DNA from: Hemileia vastatrix
Taxonomy: Eukaryota > Basidiomycota > Pucciniomycetes > Pucciniales > Zaghouaniaceae
DNA: 64,000 bases
Assembly: GCA_030280995.1 (NCBI GenBank)
Contig: JASXTE010000016.1
Span: 25,629,501 to 25,693,500 of the forward strand
Reading direction: 5' to 3'
This document shows, one piece after another, positions 23,201-33,372 of this stretch (the stretch's first letter is position 1; every line of letters starts with the position of its first letter). The notes under the pieces are model-generated. The model saw only the letters and a program-made list of their open reading frames with translations, searched no databases and had not been told where the DNA came from. The translations under genes were made by a program, and so were the position numbers.

Positions 23201-24354
23201 ATACAAAATACCGGACTAGAATAACATGACGTTGATTGCTCATACAGTCCAGTGCGTATCCGTTCTCTGACAACTTCAATATAGGCTTCTTTTAATGCAG
23301 CCGGAATAGGAATCGGTTTCTGCTGCCACGGTTCATGACATACCACAGGAATCTTGTAAGGCTCCCCATAGGAATGCTTCAACACACCCCTCTCCTCTTC
23401 TTCAAAAGCAATGGCCTTCTCTCGCTTGACCATCACATCCAACAACAACTTCTTCTCTTCTCCAGACAACCAACCATCAGGTCCAAAATTAACAACACCC
23501 AGTCTCTCAAAAGTGATTCTTGACGTCTCAGAAAATTCAGGCGGATTCTTTACCAAGGGACTTTCATAAGGATCTCTTGATAACCTTGGTCTTCTCAAAG
23601 GTGGATTTAATTCAGCAGGTAGCGGTTCATTAATAGGTCGAACTTTATTTGCTACTTTCTTATATTTGGCTGCGTCCACATCTAAATTAACTTGAGGTAA
23701 AACATTTTCTTTTGTATCGCCATTTAAACTTTCATCAAATGAATCTTCTTCATCGCCAGAATCAGAATAAGAAAAATTAGAAAAATATTTTATTTCATTT
23801 TTAAATTTTACCCTTTTCTCCTTTCCCTCGTCTAATTTATAAACAGATTTTCCAACACCTTCTCTTCCCTTATCCTACAGTAAATCACCCGTAAAGAAAG
23901 TTGGCAGTTTACCCTCTTGCTGGAGGACCGGAATTGAATTTTCACAAAAATTATTTTGTTGTGTTTTAATTATACTGAGATTTTTTATCGGATTTTGATA
24001 AGATTTTCACAGTTTACCCTCTTGCTGGAGGTCCAAAATAGAAGGAGATAATTGCAGTTTAACCTCTTGCTGGAGGTCCATAAACATACCCTTCCAATTT
24101 TTATCCAACCTAATTTGGCCCATTTTGCCTTTTTCACCGTTTTTAAATTTAATAGAAAAACAGGGTAAATCCAATAAACATATAGAAAAGTCCATAACAT
24201 ATTTGCACTCCAAAGTAATATTAACAGAAAATAATTGAGAATCCACTTGAATTATCTCCAAGTGAGCTGACCTATTGCAATCCGGGATCTCATCCTGAGG
24301 AGAGATTACAACATTAGAGCGATCAGCCCCTGCTACCCCAAAAAATGAGGGCAT
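20188..24354 (-). CDS. pol: Element 1 Pol: reverse transcriptase, RNase H, integrase
   Basis: The pol frame opens at 24354, inside the end of gag, and is reached by -1 frameshifting. It contains two nonsense codons, TGA at 24009-24007 and TAG at 23877-23875, and is then open to 20188 (over 1200 codons). Counting from the Val at 23679, reverse transcriptase spans about 125-340 with Asp208 in GLGDIMGG and Asp272-Asp273 in FIDDGG. RNase H has DLSQVAAGAVL, an ELCG glutamate and QVDAKSL. Integrase has an HHCC finger (LHEDLGH and CEEC), a DDE core (SLDAV, TVDGGPEF, GMVERGH) and a GPY-type tail (DRWNGPYKI). An acidic spacer lies between RNase H and integrase. All catalytic residues are present, so the two stops are the only visible defect; readthrough, splicing or an otherwise dead copy are alternatives. 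Confidence 0.92.
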
Positions 24355-26942
24355 TCATCCCTTTCCAACAAACATAATTCACCAGAAGCCGTCCGTTTTA
24401 TATGCCGCTTCTTGGTGCAAACACAACACTGGCACAGAGTAGTAATCCCTGGCTGTGTTTCCCAACCTTCATCTCCAGGAGGCGCTAACCGCATATGTAA
24501 CCTCCGCATATCTTCACCAGTGATCTCCAAACTAATCCCCATGCCAGCTTGATACCCTATCCTGGCCTCAAAATCCATCAAAAAAGGACCACCAAGAACA
24601 GTTTTGACTGCTCCTCTGGCCACATAAAAGTGAACCTTACCAACAGATCCACCAATGCCTAACCTGACATGCTCAGCTGTACCCATCAGCTCGGTTGCAT
24701 GCCCTCCAATGCCTCTGAGGTTTCCCCCAGTTCCACTTTTAATTGGCAAGCCTATACTCGTCGCTTGCTCCAATGAAATTAAATTAATTTGAGACCCTGA
24801 ATCGACCAAGGCCTTTACTTCTTTACCATTAAGAGTTACCACCAGGTAACCCAGGGGAGCGGAAAAATGTGTATCTACATCTTCCCCAAACTTTTCAGCA
24901 TTTTCACAAATATATTCCACCTCTCCAGTGGAAACCCGACGCCTCGTCAAATGCTTCTTTTTCTTTTCAGCAAGCGCCGGACTAATCGTAAATAACTCCC
25001 CCAAAGATAAGGGAATCTGAAGTTGATTCACCCTATTCAAAACTGCGTCCATCGCATTAGCTTGACCAGAAACTACTGGCCGCTCATACTGGACCTTTGA
25101 TTTAACAACCTTGGCCCTGGGTACCTCTTGAGGTCCAACCGAGCCATCTTCACCCCCCATTATAACATCTTCACTTTCTATAACCCTAACTCCGTCACCA
25201 GCTTCTTGCACTAATCCTGATCCATCGCTAGTCCTTCTTACACCCTCCATTGGGATGGGACCGCTAAAACTTGGTCTGGGTAGAGACGCCAACGGTACGT
25301 CCTCCTCAGAATCCGAATCATCCTCTGGCATAGGCTCACCATTTAAATCAAACTTGCCATAACTAGGGGGCCCCATATCAGCAATCCCCTTCTGCATTTT
25401 ATATAATTCGTCCTTAGAGTAAGGGTTCAATTTGTTGGCGGCAGTTTGAGCACTAGAATTCTTGTCCTTAGAGTAAGGGTTCACTTTGTTATTGGCCTTG
25501 CCAGGATTAGCCCTCAATTGGCTCTGAATGCTACTTTTCGCCTTAGTAGCAGCTGCTCTTCTAGCAGCATTAACATCGTATTCGCCAGCCATACAGCTAC
25601 CCTCCACCTGGGCAACCGTCGCCAGCTCTAAACCACCAAAAGAAGTAGAAAATGTGGCTTTACTGACCTCTTTCTCTTTACCTTTGTCAGCTTTTCCACC
25701 ATTACCGTTACCATTTTTGCCACCCTTGGCATTAACATCTTCATCCGTCACCTCTTCAAATCTGGCTCTCCTTTCAGCCGTTAAACTTCTTCTGACCAAA
25801 TCAGAAGGAGACTGTCCATCACTGGGCTTGATGAACAAACCATCAGGAAATTTATAAACTTTACCATCAAATAAAACTCGCCCAGCATCCATATCCTTAT
25901 CAAGAGCAAAACAAACTGTTGCTCTATGACCCCTCCTATTACAATAGGAGCACACCTTTGGCTCATCGTAGCCACCTCTATATCCATTACCACCATTCCC
26001 ACCATTTCTCCCATTGCCTGGGAAGCGGTTACCGTTGTTATTGCCATTATAATTTCGTCGTTCATAACCTCTGGACTGATAAGAAGTCGACGTCGACGAA
26101 GAAGCGATTGGGGCCTTGTTGGCCTTCTGAGTCTCTTGAACAAATATTTTTAATTGTTTCGTTAAATCGGCCAAGTGATCGACCATCTTATTGTCTACAT
26201 TGCCCTCAACTTTAGCAGCCGGTAATCCCATTTGTGCCTTCTTGGCCTCCTGGGCTTTGACCATGATATCTTTGTTTTCGGCCAAAACTTCGCTAACCTT
26301 GCTAACATATTGAGTGCAAGACTCTTGATATTTGTCCAACGCCAATAACTTGAGATGGGCCTGAATGTTCTCTTTGATAACCTCCAGAGCCGGCAGTTTC
26401 TGCTCACCATTAGGCAGTTCCTTCATCAAATCTTTTCTTGAAAGATCCTTCAAGACGTCCATACGAATATCCCTGCTGCATGCTGACCAAAACAAATCTT
26501 TTGCTTGGTTCTCATGCACTAACTCGTCCACCAGTATGAGATATTCCACCACTTCATCAAACTGAACACAGAGCTTTTTGAAGTCAGCCATAGAAGAAAC
26601 TCCACCTTTTGCTTGCCAGTCTCCAACAATTTTATTGAGGTCCATCATAGTAAACCTAACACCCCATCTATCAATCATAGCTTTAGAAAGCTTAACCCAA
26701 TCCTTGTCCTTAAATGCCTGCATAGCAATAACCTCTTTTTCCACCTCCCTATCGGCAATAAAAAATCTAACTTGCTTCACCATATCCACATGGGAAGCAC
26801 CATCAACAGCAGCAGCAGCTTCATACCTGCTAATGAACCATTTAACCTCCTCCCCATCAAACTTTGGGCCATCCCAAGAAACAATTCTAACTGAGGGAGT
26901 AAGAGGGTTAGAAGATCCAGAAGCAACAGCAGAAGAAGACAT
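24333..26942 (-). CDS. gag: Element 1 Gag with C-terminal aspartic protease
   Basis: An intact 869-codon frame starting at the ATG at 26942, 158 bp downstream of the primer site. A capsid-like region occupies about residues 15-200. A Gly/Asn/Arg-rich basic stretch precedes the zinc knuckle CSYCNRRGHRATVC (CCHC, about residue 327). A low-complexity, Lys- and acid-rich linker follows, then a retroviral-type protease with LVDSGSQINL (about residue 710) and VLGGPFLMDF. Protease is therefore in the gag frame and not in pol. The frame ends TTTTTTGGGGTAG, which forms the frameshift site. The capsid region is homologous to the element 3 protein at 57630-59060. Confidence 0.93.
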   Translation of the reverse strand: MSSSAVASGSSNPLTPSVRIVSWDGPKFDGEEVKWFISRYEAAAAVDGASHVDMVKQVRFFIADREVEKEVIAMQAFKDKDWVKLSKAMIDRWGVRFTMMDLNKIVGDWQAKGGVSSMADFKKLCVQFDEVVEYLILVDELVHENQAKDLFWSACSRDIRMDVLKDLSRKDLMKELPNGEQKLPALEVIKENIQAHLKLLALDKYQESCTQYVSKVSEVLAENKDIMVKAQEAKKAQMGLPAAKVEGNVDNKMVDHLADLTKQLKIFVQETQKANKAPIASSSTSTSYQSRGYERRNYNGNNNGNRFPGNGRNGGNGGNGYRGGYDEPKVCSYCNRRGHRATVCFALDKDMDAGRVLFDGKVYKFPDGLFIKPSDGQSPSDLVRRSLTAERRARFEEVTDEDVNAKGGKNGNGNGGKADKGKEKEVSKATFSTSFGGLELATVAQVEGSCMAGEYDVNAARRAAATKAKSSIQSQLRANPGKANNKVNPYSKDKNSSAQTAANKLNPYSKDELYKMQKGIADMGPPSYGKFDLNGEPMPEDDSDSEEDVPLASLPRPSFSGPIPMEGVRRTSDGSGLVQEAGDGVRVIESEDVIMGGEDGSVGPQEVPRAKVVKSKVQYERPVVSGQANAMDAVLNRVNQLQIPLSLGELFTISPALAEKKKKHLTRRRVSTGEVEYICENAEKFGEDVDTHFSAPLGYLVVTLNGKEVKALVDSGSQINLISLEQATSIGLPIKSGTGGNLRGIGGHATELMGTAEHVRLGIGGSVGKVHFYVARGAVKTVLGGPFLMDFEARIGYQAGMGISLEITGEDMRRLHMRLAPPGDEGWETQPGITTLCQCCVCTKKRHIKRTASGELCLLERDECPHFLG
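24339..24345 (-). promoter_or_regulatory. Canonical -1 ribosomal frameshift heptamer T TTT TTG
   Basis: In gag frame the end reads CAT TTT TTG GGG TAG. T TTT TTG fits X XXY YYZ, with the stop three bases after it (GGG, then TAG). Slipping back one base gives TTT GGG GTA GCA, the pol frame. Confidence 0.75.
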
Positions 26943-27099
26943 CCCAATAAGTAATGAAAAGCGTTAACAATCGATAAAATAACAAGCCTCTTGCAGGCCA
27001 ATAACAAAAATCCAATTAGAGTTCCAGAAAATAAGCCTCTTGCAGGCTAATAACGTTCTTGATCCAAGTAAGTCTTTAAAGAAAGCTAGAGAAATTTTA
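26943..27099 (-). other. Element 1 leader
   Basis: Between primer site and gag start. It has a direct repeat, AAGCCTCTTGCAGGC, at about 26986-27000 and 27032-27046. GCCT pairs with AGGC across CTTGC, so each copy can form a small hairpin like the modules elsewhere in the element. Confidence 0.6.
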
Positions 27100-27116
27100 C
27101 CCCACGTTGGGCGCCA
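27100..27116 (-). other. Primer-binding site, tRNA-Lys(CUU)-like
   Basis: Plus strand CCCCACGTTGGGCGCCA equals the 3' end of eukaryotic tRNA-Lys(CUU) with CCA; in element sense it is the complementary primer site starting TGGCGCCC, two bases from the 5' LTR. Element 3 has the same site with one mismatch. Confidence 0.8.
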
Positions 27117-27118
27117 AC

Positions 27119-28261
27119 TATGGTAAGGTAAACTCTTACAGTCGCCTTGCTGTAAGCAGAATCCGGAGGAGATATGTGGATTTAGCTGAAAACCCCGTCC
27201 TTCCAATAAAAATAACAAAATAGGAATTCTAAATCACTAAGCTAACCAATCTACTTGAATCTGATTGATAAAAATAATGAAACTCTAAAATAATTAACGC
27301 TTATTGAGATTTAAAGAAAGTGGCTGTTGATAAAGAAATACTGATAACAACAATTAAGGTGTACCAGTGAAAGATCTGAAATGATTGACTTTTATGTTTT
27401 TATAATAATTTGAATTTTTATGAGACAGCAATAATCAAGTCCCAGCGACAAAGACCTTTCTAAAGATACCCTGTTTGAAGTGTGATTTAAATTGTTGAGT
27501 GGTATTTCTAAAATGTTATATATAAAATATAAAGTTATAAGGGTATTACAAATTTATTTATTTTGTTGAGTAATAAAAAATGAGACTGTGGTAGTTAATG
27601 ATTAAGCTGTATGTTGTGTCCCCCCCTCTCAATTTCGAGTTTGAGAAGCGCTTAAGTATTCCTAGTCAAGTGCCTAAGTTTTCCCCTCCAGAGCTCTTCC
27701 AGAGTCAATCCGGAGCCCGTACGGAGTCCGTACGGAGTCCGTACGGAGTCAAAGCGGAGTCCGTACAGAGTCGAAACGGAGTCCGTCCGGACTTCCGGAC
27801 TCAATTTAGAACCTTAAAACCATAATAAAAAATCTAGAAAAATTACACATAATAGAGCTACTTCCCTTTTACATACCAAACTAATTTTCGTAGTCTGCGC
27901 AGCTCTAATTACCCCGTGAAAATTCATCAAAGTTAAGTAATTTTTGAAATCGTAAATATTTCTATAAAACTTTAAAATTCATTTAAAAATATAAGAAAAA
28001 TAGTAAAAATTCTGGGAAAATTTCCCAAGGTTCTTGAGTGACTCGACTTGATACTTATAAATTTTCAGACCGTAAAAATAAGTTTTCTCCGTAAAATAAA
28101 TTGTATTTGTGTAGGCATTCGCTCGTGACCAATTTCTTCATATTTTAAACTCCAATAAATTAAACAAAACCCTTTTTATAAAAAATAATAACGCCAATCC
28201 TGCACACCGTAATAACTCCATTTACATACTTAGGTACCGTACTAAACTTTAGGCTACCACA
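27119..28261 (-). repeat. 5' LTR of element 1
   Basis: 1143 bp, matching 14786-15929. It is followed on the plus strand by TCGG (28262-28265), the second target copy, and by the interrupted repeat unit. Confidence 0.92.
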
Positions 28262-28265
28262 TCGG

Positions 28266-29520
28266 ATGATAAATATGAAAGATACAGACTGATCAAATAC
28301 CAGTAGACATATTTATGAGAAATACAAGATGAAGGAACTGAAGAAAATTTCCACCCAAGCTACTCTCCATCATAAAAGTGTCCAGCACAAGTTTGGCCGA
28401 ACTTGTGATGGACACTTTTAGTCATGTGCAGTCAGATGGGATCAATTCTCTATATGGCTACAAAAAACATTTTTTTATTTAACTTCACTACAAGTAGTTT
28501 AGTTTAGCTGAATCATCCACCTGTTGTTCTTCCCAAACTCAGGTGTATAATTTTTTATCTTTAAAAAAAAGGTCACTTATTACAATTTAGCCCTGATGGC
28601 TCCCATTTGTTTCAACACTTCTACTGGCCCTTGAGAGCAAGAATTTTACTAGTATTTTATTTTCATAATTGATCTCTTTGAGATTAATTTTACCTTCTTA
28701 TCCCTCATATTGCTTTTGTATATCAATTTATTTTTTGTAAAACAAATCATTTTCATATTTTTTTACCTTTATTTAATAATATTATAAAAGGTCTAACATC
28801 ACCTGGTATGCATTTGGCACACGAGTTTTTGCTATACTTATAATATTAAAACATAATGGTGACAAAAAATCAATCAAATGATTAATATGAGTGAGGCACA
28901 AAGATCAAATACCATTGGTATGTTTATAAGAAATACCAGATGAACTGAAGAAAAATTCCACCCTAGCTAACCTCCATCATAAAAGTGTCCAGCACAAGTT
29001 TGGCCGAACTTGTGCTGGACACTTTTGGTCACATGCAGTCTGATGTGATCAATTTTCTCTATTGCAATTAAAATGAATTTTTCTTCAATAATTGCACTAG
29101 AAGTTGTTTGATATGGCAAAATTGTCATCCTGAAGTTTTGGTAAAGCTCAAGTGGATTTTTTTTTTATTTTTACAAAAGAGAAATTATAGTCCAAGTTTA
29201 GTGCCACTGGTGGGTGTTCACCCCATCATGTCTACTTGCTCTTGATGAGAGGAATATCACTTTAATTTTTTATTTCATATTTGATCCCATTAGTTTTACC
29301 TTTTTATCCCTCATATTGCTTTTGGATATCAATTTATTTTTTGTAAAACAAATCATTTTCATATTTTTTTACCTTTATTTAATAATATTATAAAAGGTGT
29401 AACATCACCCGGTATGCATTTGGCACACGAGTTTTTGCTATACTTATAATATTAAAACATAATGGTGACAAAAATCAATCAAATGATAAATATGAGTGAG
29501 GCACAAAGGTCAAATACCAA
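28266..29520 (+). repeat. 605-bp palindrome-centred units (outer element, right part)
   Basis: Palindromes at 28374-28419 and 28981-29026. Compared with the inner element, one unit (the counterpart of palindrome 4424-4469) is absent between these two. Confidence 0.9.
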
Positions 29521-30802
29521 TTAATCAATAGTTCTTTTTAATATTATAAATTTTTTGATTAAATAAAATGGTAATAATGAATCATATTTTTCATCCACAA
29601 TTCCAATCTAATGATTCCCACTGCACAAAAAGGGTTCACTTGGTCCTTTCTTTACTGCTTGTGCATATATTTTATTGCCCACAGTACTACAATTTTTTGT
29701 TGTGATTATCCCACATCTGATTCAGGAATATTTTTAAACAATATAAGTTTTTTTTAAAAAAGACCTTATCATATCCAATATCCCACAAAAAATACAACCT
29801 GTTTTTGTATTAAAGACGTTAATTATTAAGAAATTGTTAAAATAATTAGATTAGACCCTGGCACAGCTAGATCCATACCAACCGACCTAAAGTCTTTTCA
29901 ATATTGAAAACAATTAAATAAAATTATGATATCATACTAAATTATGGGCACCAACCATAATTCAGCACTTCTCATTTGCTCTGCTACAAAATGAGTGCAT
30001 GTAGCATTTTTCTAACGTCGGACTGTTTTTCTTCCTTCCCTCACACCTTTAGTCCAGAATGAAAATTTAGTATGAGTTTTGGTCAAAATGGTTTGCCAGT
30101 GTTATCTGTATGCAATATGAATTCATATTGGATATTTTATTTATGCATAAAATATACATGTTAAGCATCATTTTTTTGCATTTTTCAATCATTATGCATA
30201 TTTATGCATATTCATTATACAGATTTATATGCATATTAATATATTTTATTCATATACATATATGAACCTTTTTTTGCATATTCAATATGCATATTTTTAA
30301 TGCATATTCAATATGCATATTTTTATGTATATTCAATATGCATATTTTTTATGCATAATCATTTTGCATATTTTTTATGCATATTTTTTATGCATATTTA
30401 TTCTTCATAGTCATTATGCATACACTTTGGATAGGCATTTCACATCAATTTTTAACATGCAATAAGTATCCACCATGCAAATTCAAATGCATATGCATCT
30501 ATATCATACACGCAAAATATATTCAAGTTTATTATTTGAATATTAAGGTATGCTAAGTGATGTTGTTCAACCTTTTGCCGAACCTGAGATTAACTGATGT
30601 TCAATGTGGTTCTTAAGCTCTGCTCAAGGAGGGATTGTTCTGGATTCAATCTGTGACAGTTTATTTTTTAATGTTTTTTCATAAGATTTAAAAACATCTT
30701 TTTGAAAGTTTCAGGATGGTTTCCCAACAGTTTCCTGACAAATTCCTGATAGTTTCAAAAAGAGGGAACTGCTAGCAGTTCCCCCCCAGATTTTCCGTGG
30801 TG
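29521..30802 (-). repeat. Terminal block and terminal repeat of outer element
   Basis: Inverted near-copy of 2040-3360, including the ATGCATAT minisatellite (about 30120-30430) and the GCTAGC-centred terminal palindrome (around 30768-30782). The end at 30802 abuts element 4 protease sequence. Confidence 0.88.
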
Positions 30803-32202
30803 ATAACCTCTCAAATTCTCAGAAATGATAGGCATAATTTTTGATTTATAATCTTGGTCCACTGAAGCAAGTGTTTTTCAGATACTACACATCCTCCAGC
30901 TCCAGAATCTAAGACAAACTCAATGCTATTTCCATTATTCAAGACTGGTGCCTTGAGAGGGGCAATAATAATTGAGCTGTACTCAAGGTTTTTTATTATC
31001 TCAGCATCCTCTACCATAGATAAATCATTATTCTCAATATCAATATTGTATAAATAATGAATATCCTCTTCCAGCATTAATATTTCCTGGTGAGATTCAT
31101 ATGAGATATCCTGGCACAATCACTTTAAGTTTCATCCAGTGCTATTGTGTTATCAGCATGTTCCTGTGCTTTCTCAACAAGATGTATATTATTGTCACAA
31201 ACATGGCCTTTCTTCCAAGGATTACTGCATTTGAAGTAAGTGTTTCTTGCATACTTTTTGGGTTCAACAGGGGAAGAAGGTTTACCAAACTTTTCCAGAG
31301 GTTTTTGTTGGTAATTTGAGGTTTTCTCCAATAAAGTTCTAGAAATGAATCTTTTAGCATCACACTTTTTGTTTAGAAGGATCTCATTAGAAGTATTAAT
31401 GAAAGAAGAAGGTTCTCTTGAGAACTCAGTCCTAGCAAATATTAAGTCTCTCATAGACATAGGTAATTTATAGAGGATCCTGTCCTTTCATAACTCAAAC
31501 TCCATATTTGGGTCCATTTCCCTCAATATTTTTACAAGTTTTATTAAGAACTCAATAGTTTTATCAGTAGAAGAGCTATATCTAGTCTCTTCATACTGCC
31601 TTTGTTGAGCCATCCTAAACTTGGAGCCACCAAATTGTGATTTAATCAATTTTTTCCAATCTTCCCACAAGTAGTAATTCCTATCCAGGAGAACAGATTC
31701 ATACCACATTAGGGCAACATTGGTAAACAAAGAAATTAACTTGGACACAAATTCCTCATCTGGGAGTTTCTAAGAATTTTTTAAGTTATCAATTCTGCAA
31801 ATGAATTGCTGCCAATCAGAAGAAGAATCACCATCAAATGTTGGGTACTGGTCAAGTTATGGCCAATTCTTTTAATTTGAAGGAGCCTCCTTAGTATTAG
31901 CTTTTTTCTGTGTAAGAAGCAGCTGTAATTCTCCAATTGTGCAGTAATATCATTGTTTAATCCTTCTGTGGATGATCCAGGTACATCATCAATTTTTGAT
32001 GGAAACTCAGTGATATCAACAGGTATTTCTGGAACTAATTTTTCTTTGGATGAACTAGGAACAGGTAAAATTGAGGTATCCTTCTCAACAGGTTCTTTCA
32101 AAGAAATGTCAGAGAACTTTTCATTATATAACAATGAATTCAATTTCTCCTCAATGGTTGTTAACCTAGTTTTTACTCTTGAAATACTAGATAAATTGTA
32201 AG
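30803..32202 (-). pseudogene. Element 4: C-terminal gag and protease remnant
   Basis: Minus-strand fragments at 32143-31781, 31748-31488, 31460-31125 and 31119-30811 align in order with element 2 gag and protease. A knuckle-like CSNPWKKGHVC is visible. The aspartic protease motif FVLDSGAGGCVV is at about 30900. Several stops and frame changes separate the pieces. The sequence ends where the outer DNA element is inserted. The other half of this gag is at 43302-44378, on the far side of element 2. Confidence 0.8.
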
Positions 32203-33372
32203 TGTATCTAGTATATAAGTATGATTTAATAGTATTTATTAATGGTCATACTACTTATTGATAAATAATTTAGTGATTAAACCTCAGGGGAAGACTAATA
32301 AAATTGTTATATTCAAACAAAACTCACAATACTTGGATTTAAACGCATGCTAGTGGTGGATAATAGATGAATATAATATAGTTATAGTTTATATAAAGAT
32401 AATATCAATTTATGAAGGCTTTATAATATATATCTAAATGATAAGAGGTGTGATATAATGTTTATTTGAATTTTAGTAAGTAATTGATGTCTAATAACCA
32501 CCAAAATCCTCCCTTACTTATACCAAAACCCACTGGAGTGCACAGACCTTCAATCCAGATGATGTCACTGCTATCCTTGGCAATCACAGCACTTTGAGGG
32601 CCCATAACCTCCCCATGGCATCCACTTCAAGCAGATTCAACACTCAGACCTCCAGTAAGGACCCTCCATCACAATTAATGATAACACAGACTCATACCAG
32701 AAATAGAAAATCCAGATAAAAGCGGATAGCATAAAGAAACAGGTAAAATAACTTATCCAAAGAGAATATAATGAAAACCAAAGCATATAAAGGAAACAAA
32801 TGAAATTTTCAAGTTCCCAATAACATCCCCAAGCATCCATATTAACCCAGAAATGACCTCCCAACCCATAAATCCATGAATATCCATCCAAGGAAGCAGA
32901 TTAAGTAGTCCAAACTGAGTGTATTAGCCTGAAATAGATGTTTATGCTTCTGTAGGCGTTGTGAGTCCACTGGATACATCCATATGACATAAAATAAGCA
33001 GAAAAACAAAGGTTATAGGCTATTAAGAGGCTAAAACCCACTTTTATACCTAAATATACATAATATACTGCATATTTCACTGAATATGAGATTTATGTAT
33101 AGATATAAGTTTATGTATGTCAATAATTACTTAATATCACTTTAGATAAGTATATAATTACTTTATTAACACCTTAATAAGTTTTATTAGGCTATGGATA
33201 AGCTATTTAAACTACTATAATTTATATAATAGAGTTATAATTATATATATATGTAATATAATCATATATATTATTGTCTTAACCTTATTTTTAAGATATA
33301 AGCTTAATGTACTTAAGGTTATTGTGTTTTAGGTATAAGAAATACTCAGTCCTAGAGATATCTAGGCTGACT
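32203..33372 (-). repeat. LTR copy 1 of element 2 family
   Basis: About 1.17 kb, close to copies 33373-34554 and 42133-43301. In element sense these LTRs start TGTCAGCC and end ACTAGATACA. It is joined head-to-tail to copy 2 through CTGACTGTCAG. A hydrophobic open frame (32637-32891) recurs at the same place in all copies because the LTRs are homologous. Confidence 0.8.

Larger units (their letters stand above)
14786..28261 (-). mobile_element. Element 1: nearly intact Ty3/Gypsy LTR retrotransposon
   Basis: A 13.5-kb element transcribed on the minus strand. In element order it has: 5' LTR (27119-28261), tRNA-Lys-type primer site (27100-27116), gag with protease (26942-24333), -1 frameshift site, pol (24354-20188), and a long 3' region that contains two opposite-strand genes. 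A polypurine tract (15930-15946) and the 3' LTR (14786-15929) follow. TCGG flanks it at 14782-14785 and 28262-28265; an ambiguity with the LTR end could make it 5 bp. The rejoined flanks match the paralogous unit near 5190. LTRs differ at about twenty positions, so insertion is fairly recent. Domain order RT-RNase H-integrase after protease is that of Ty3/Gypsy. Confidence 0.93.
1..30802. mobile_element. Outer CACCA-ended DNA element, gene-less, left end outside window
   Basis: The right terminus is at 30802, where the sequence read inward on the minus strand starts CACCACGGAAAATCTGGGGG and continues into AACTGCTAGCAGTT. To its right is retroelement protease coding sequence, so the element is inserted in element 4; the first flanking bases are ATA (30803-30805). 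Without its two insertions (2040-12546 and 14786-28265) the visible part is about 6.8 kb: a 1.28-kb terminal block (29521-30802) plus units of about 605 bp. It is colinear, in inverted orientation, with the complete copy at 2040-12543, which predicts roughly 3 kb more to the left of the window. No transposase is visible. Ends and a 3-bp target duplication (seen in the inner copy) suggest a CACTA-like non-autonomous element; that assignment is inference. Confidence 0.75.

Noticed and set aside
25446..26967. Plus-strand open frames opposite element 1 gag
   Set aside because: Antisense shadows of a long GC-richer coding frame; no splice or domain evidence, unlike ORF A and ORF B.
32637..32891. 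Hydrophobic, membrane-like open frame repeated at 33813-34217 and 42565-42819
   Set aside because: It is at the same place in homologous LTRs, so conservation follows from LTR identity; no start context or coding bias is convincing.
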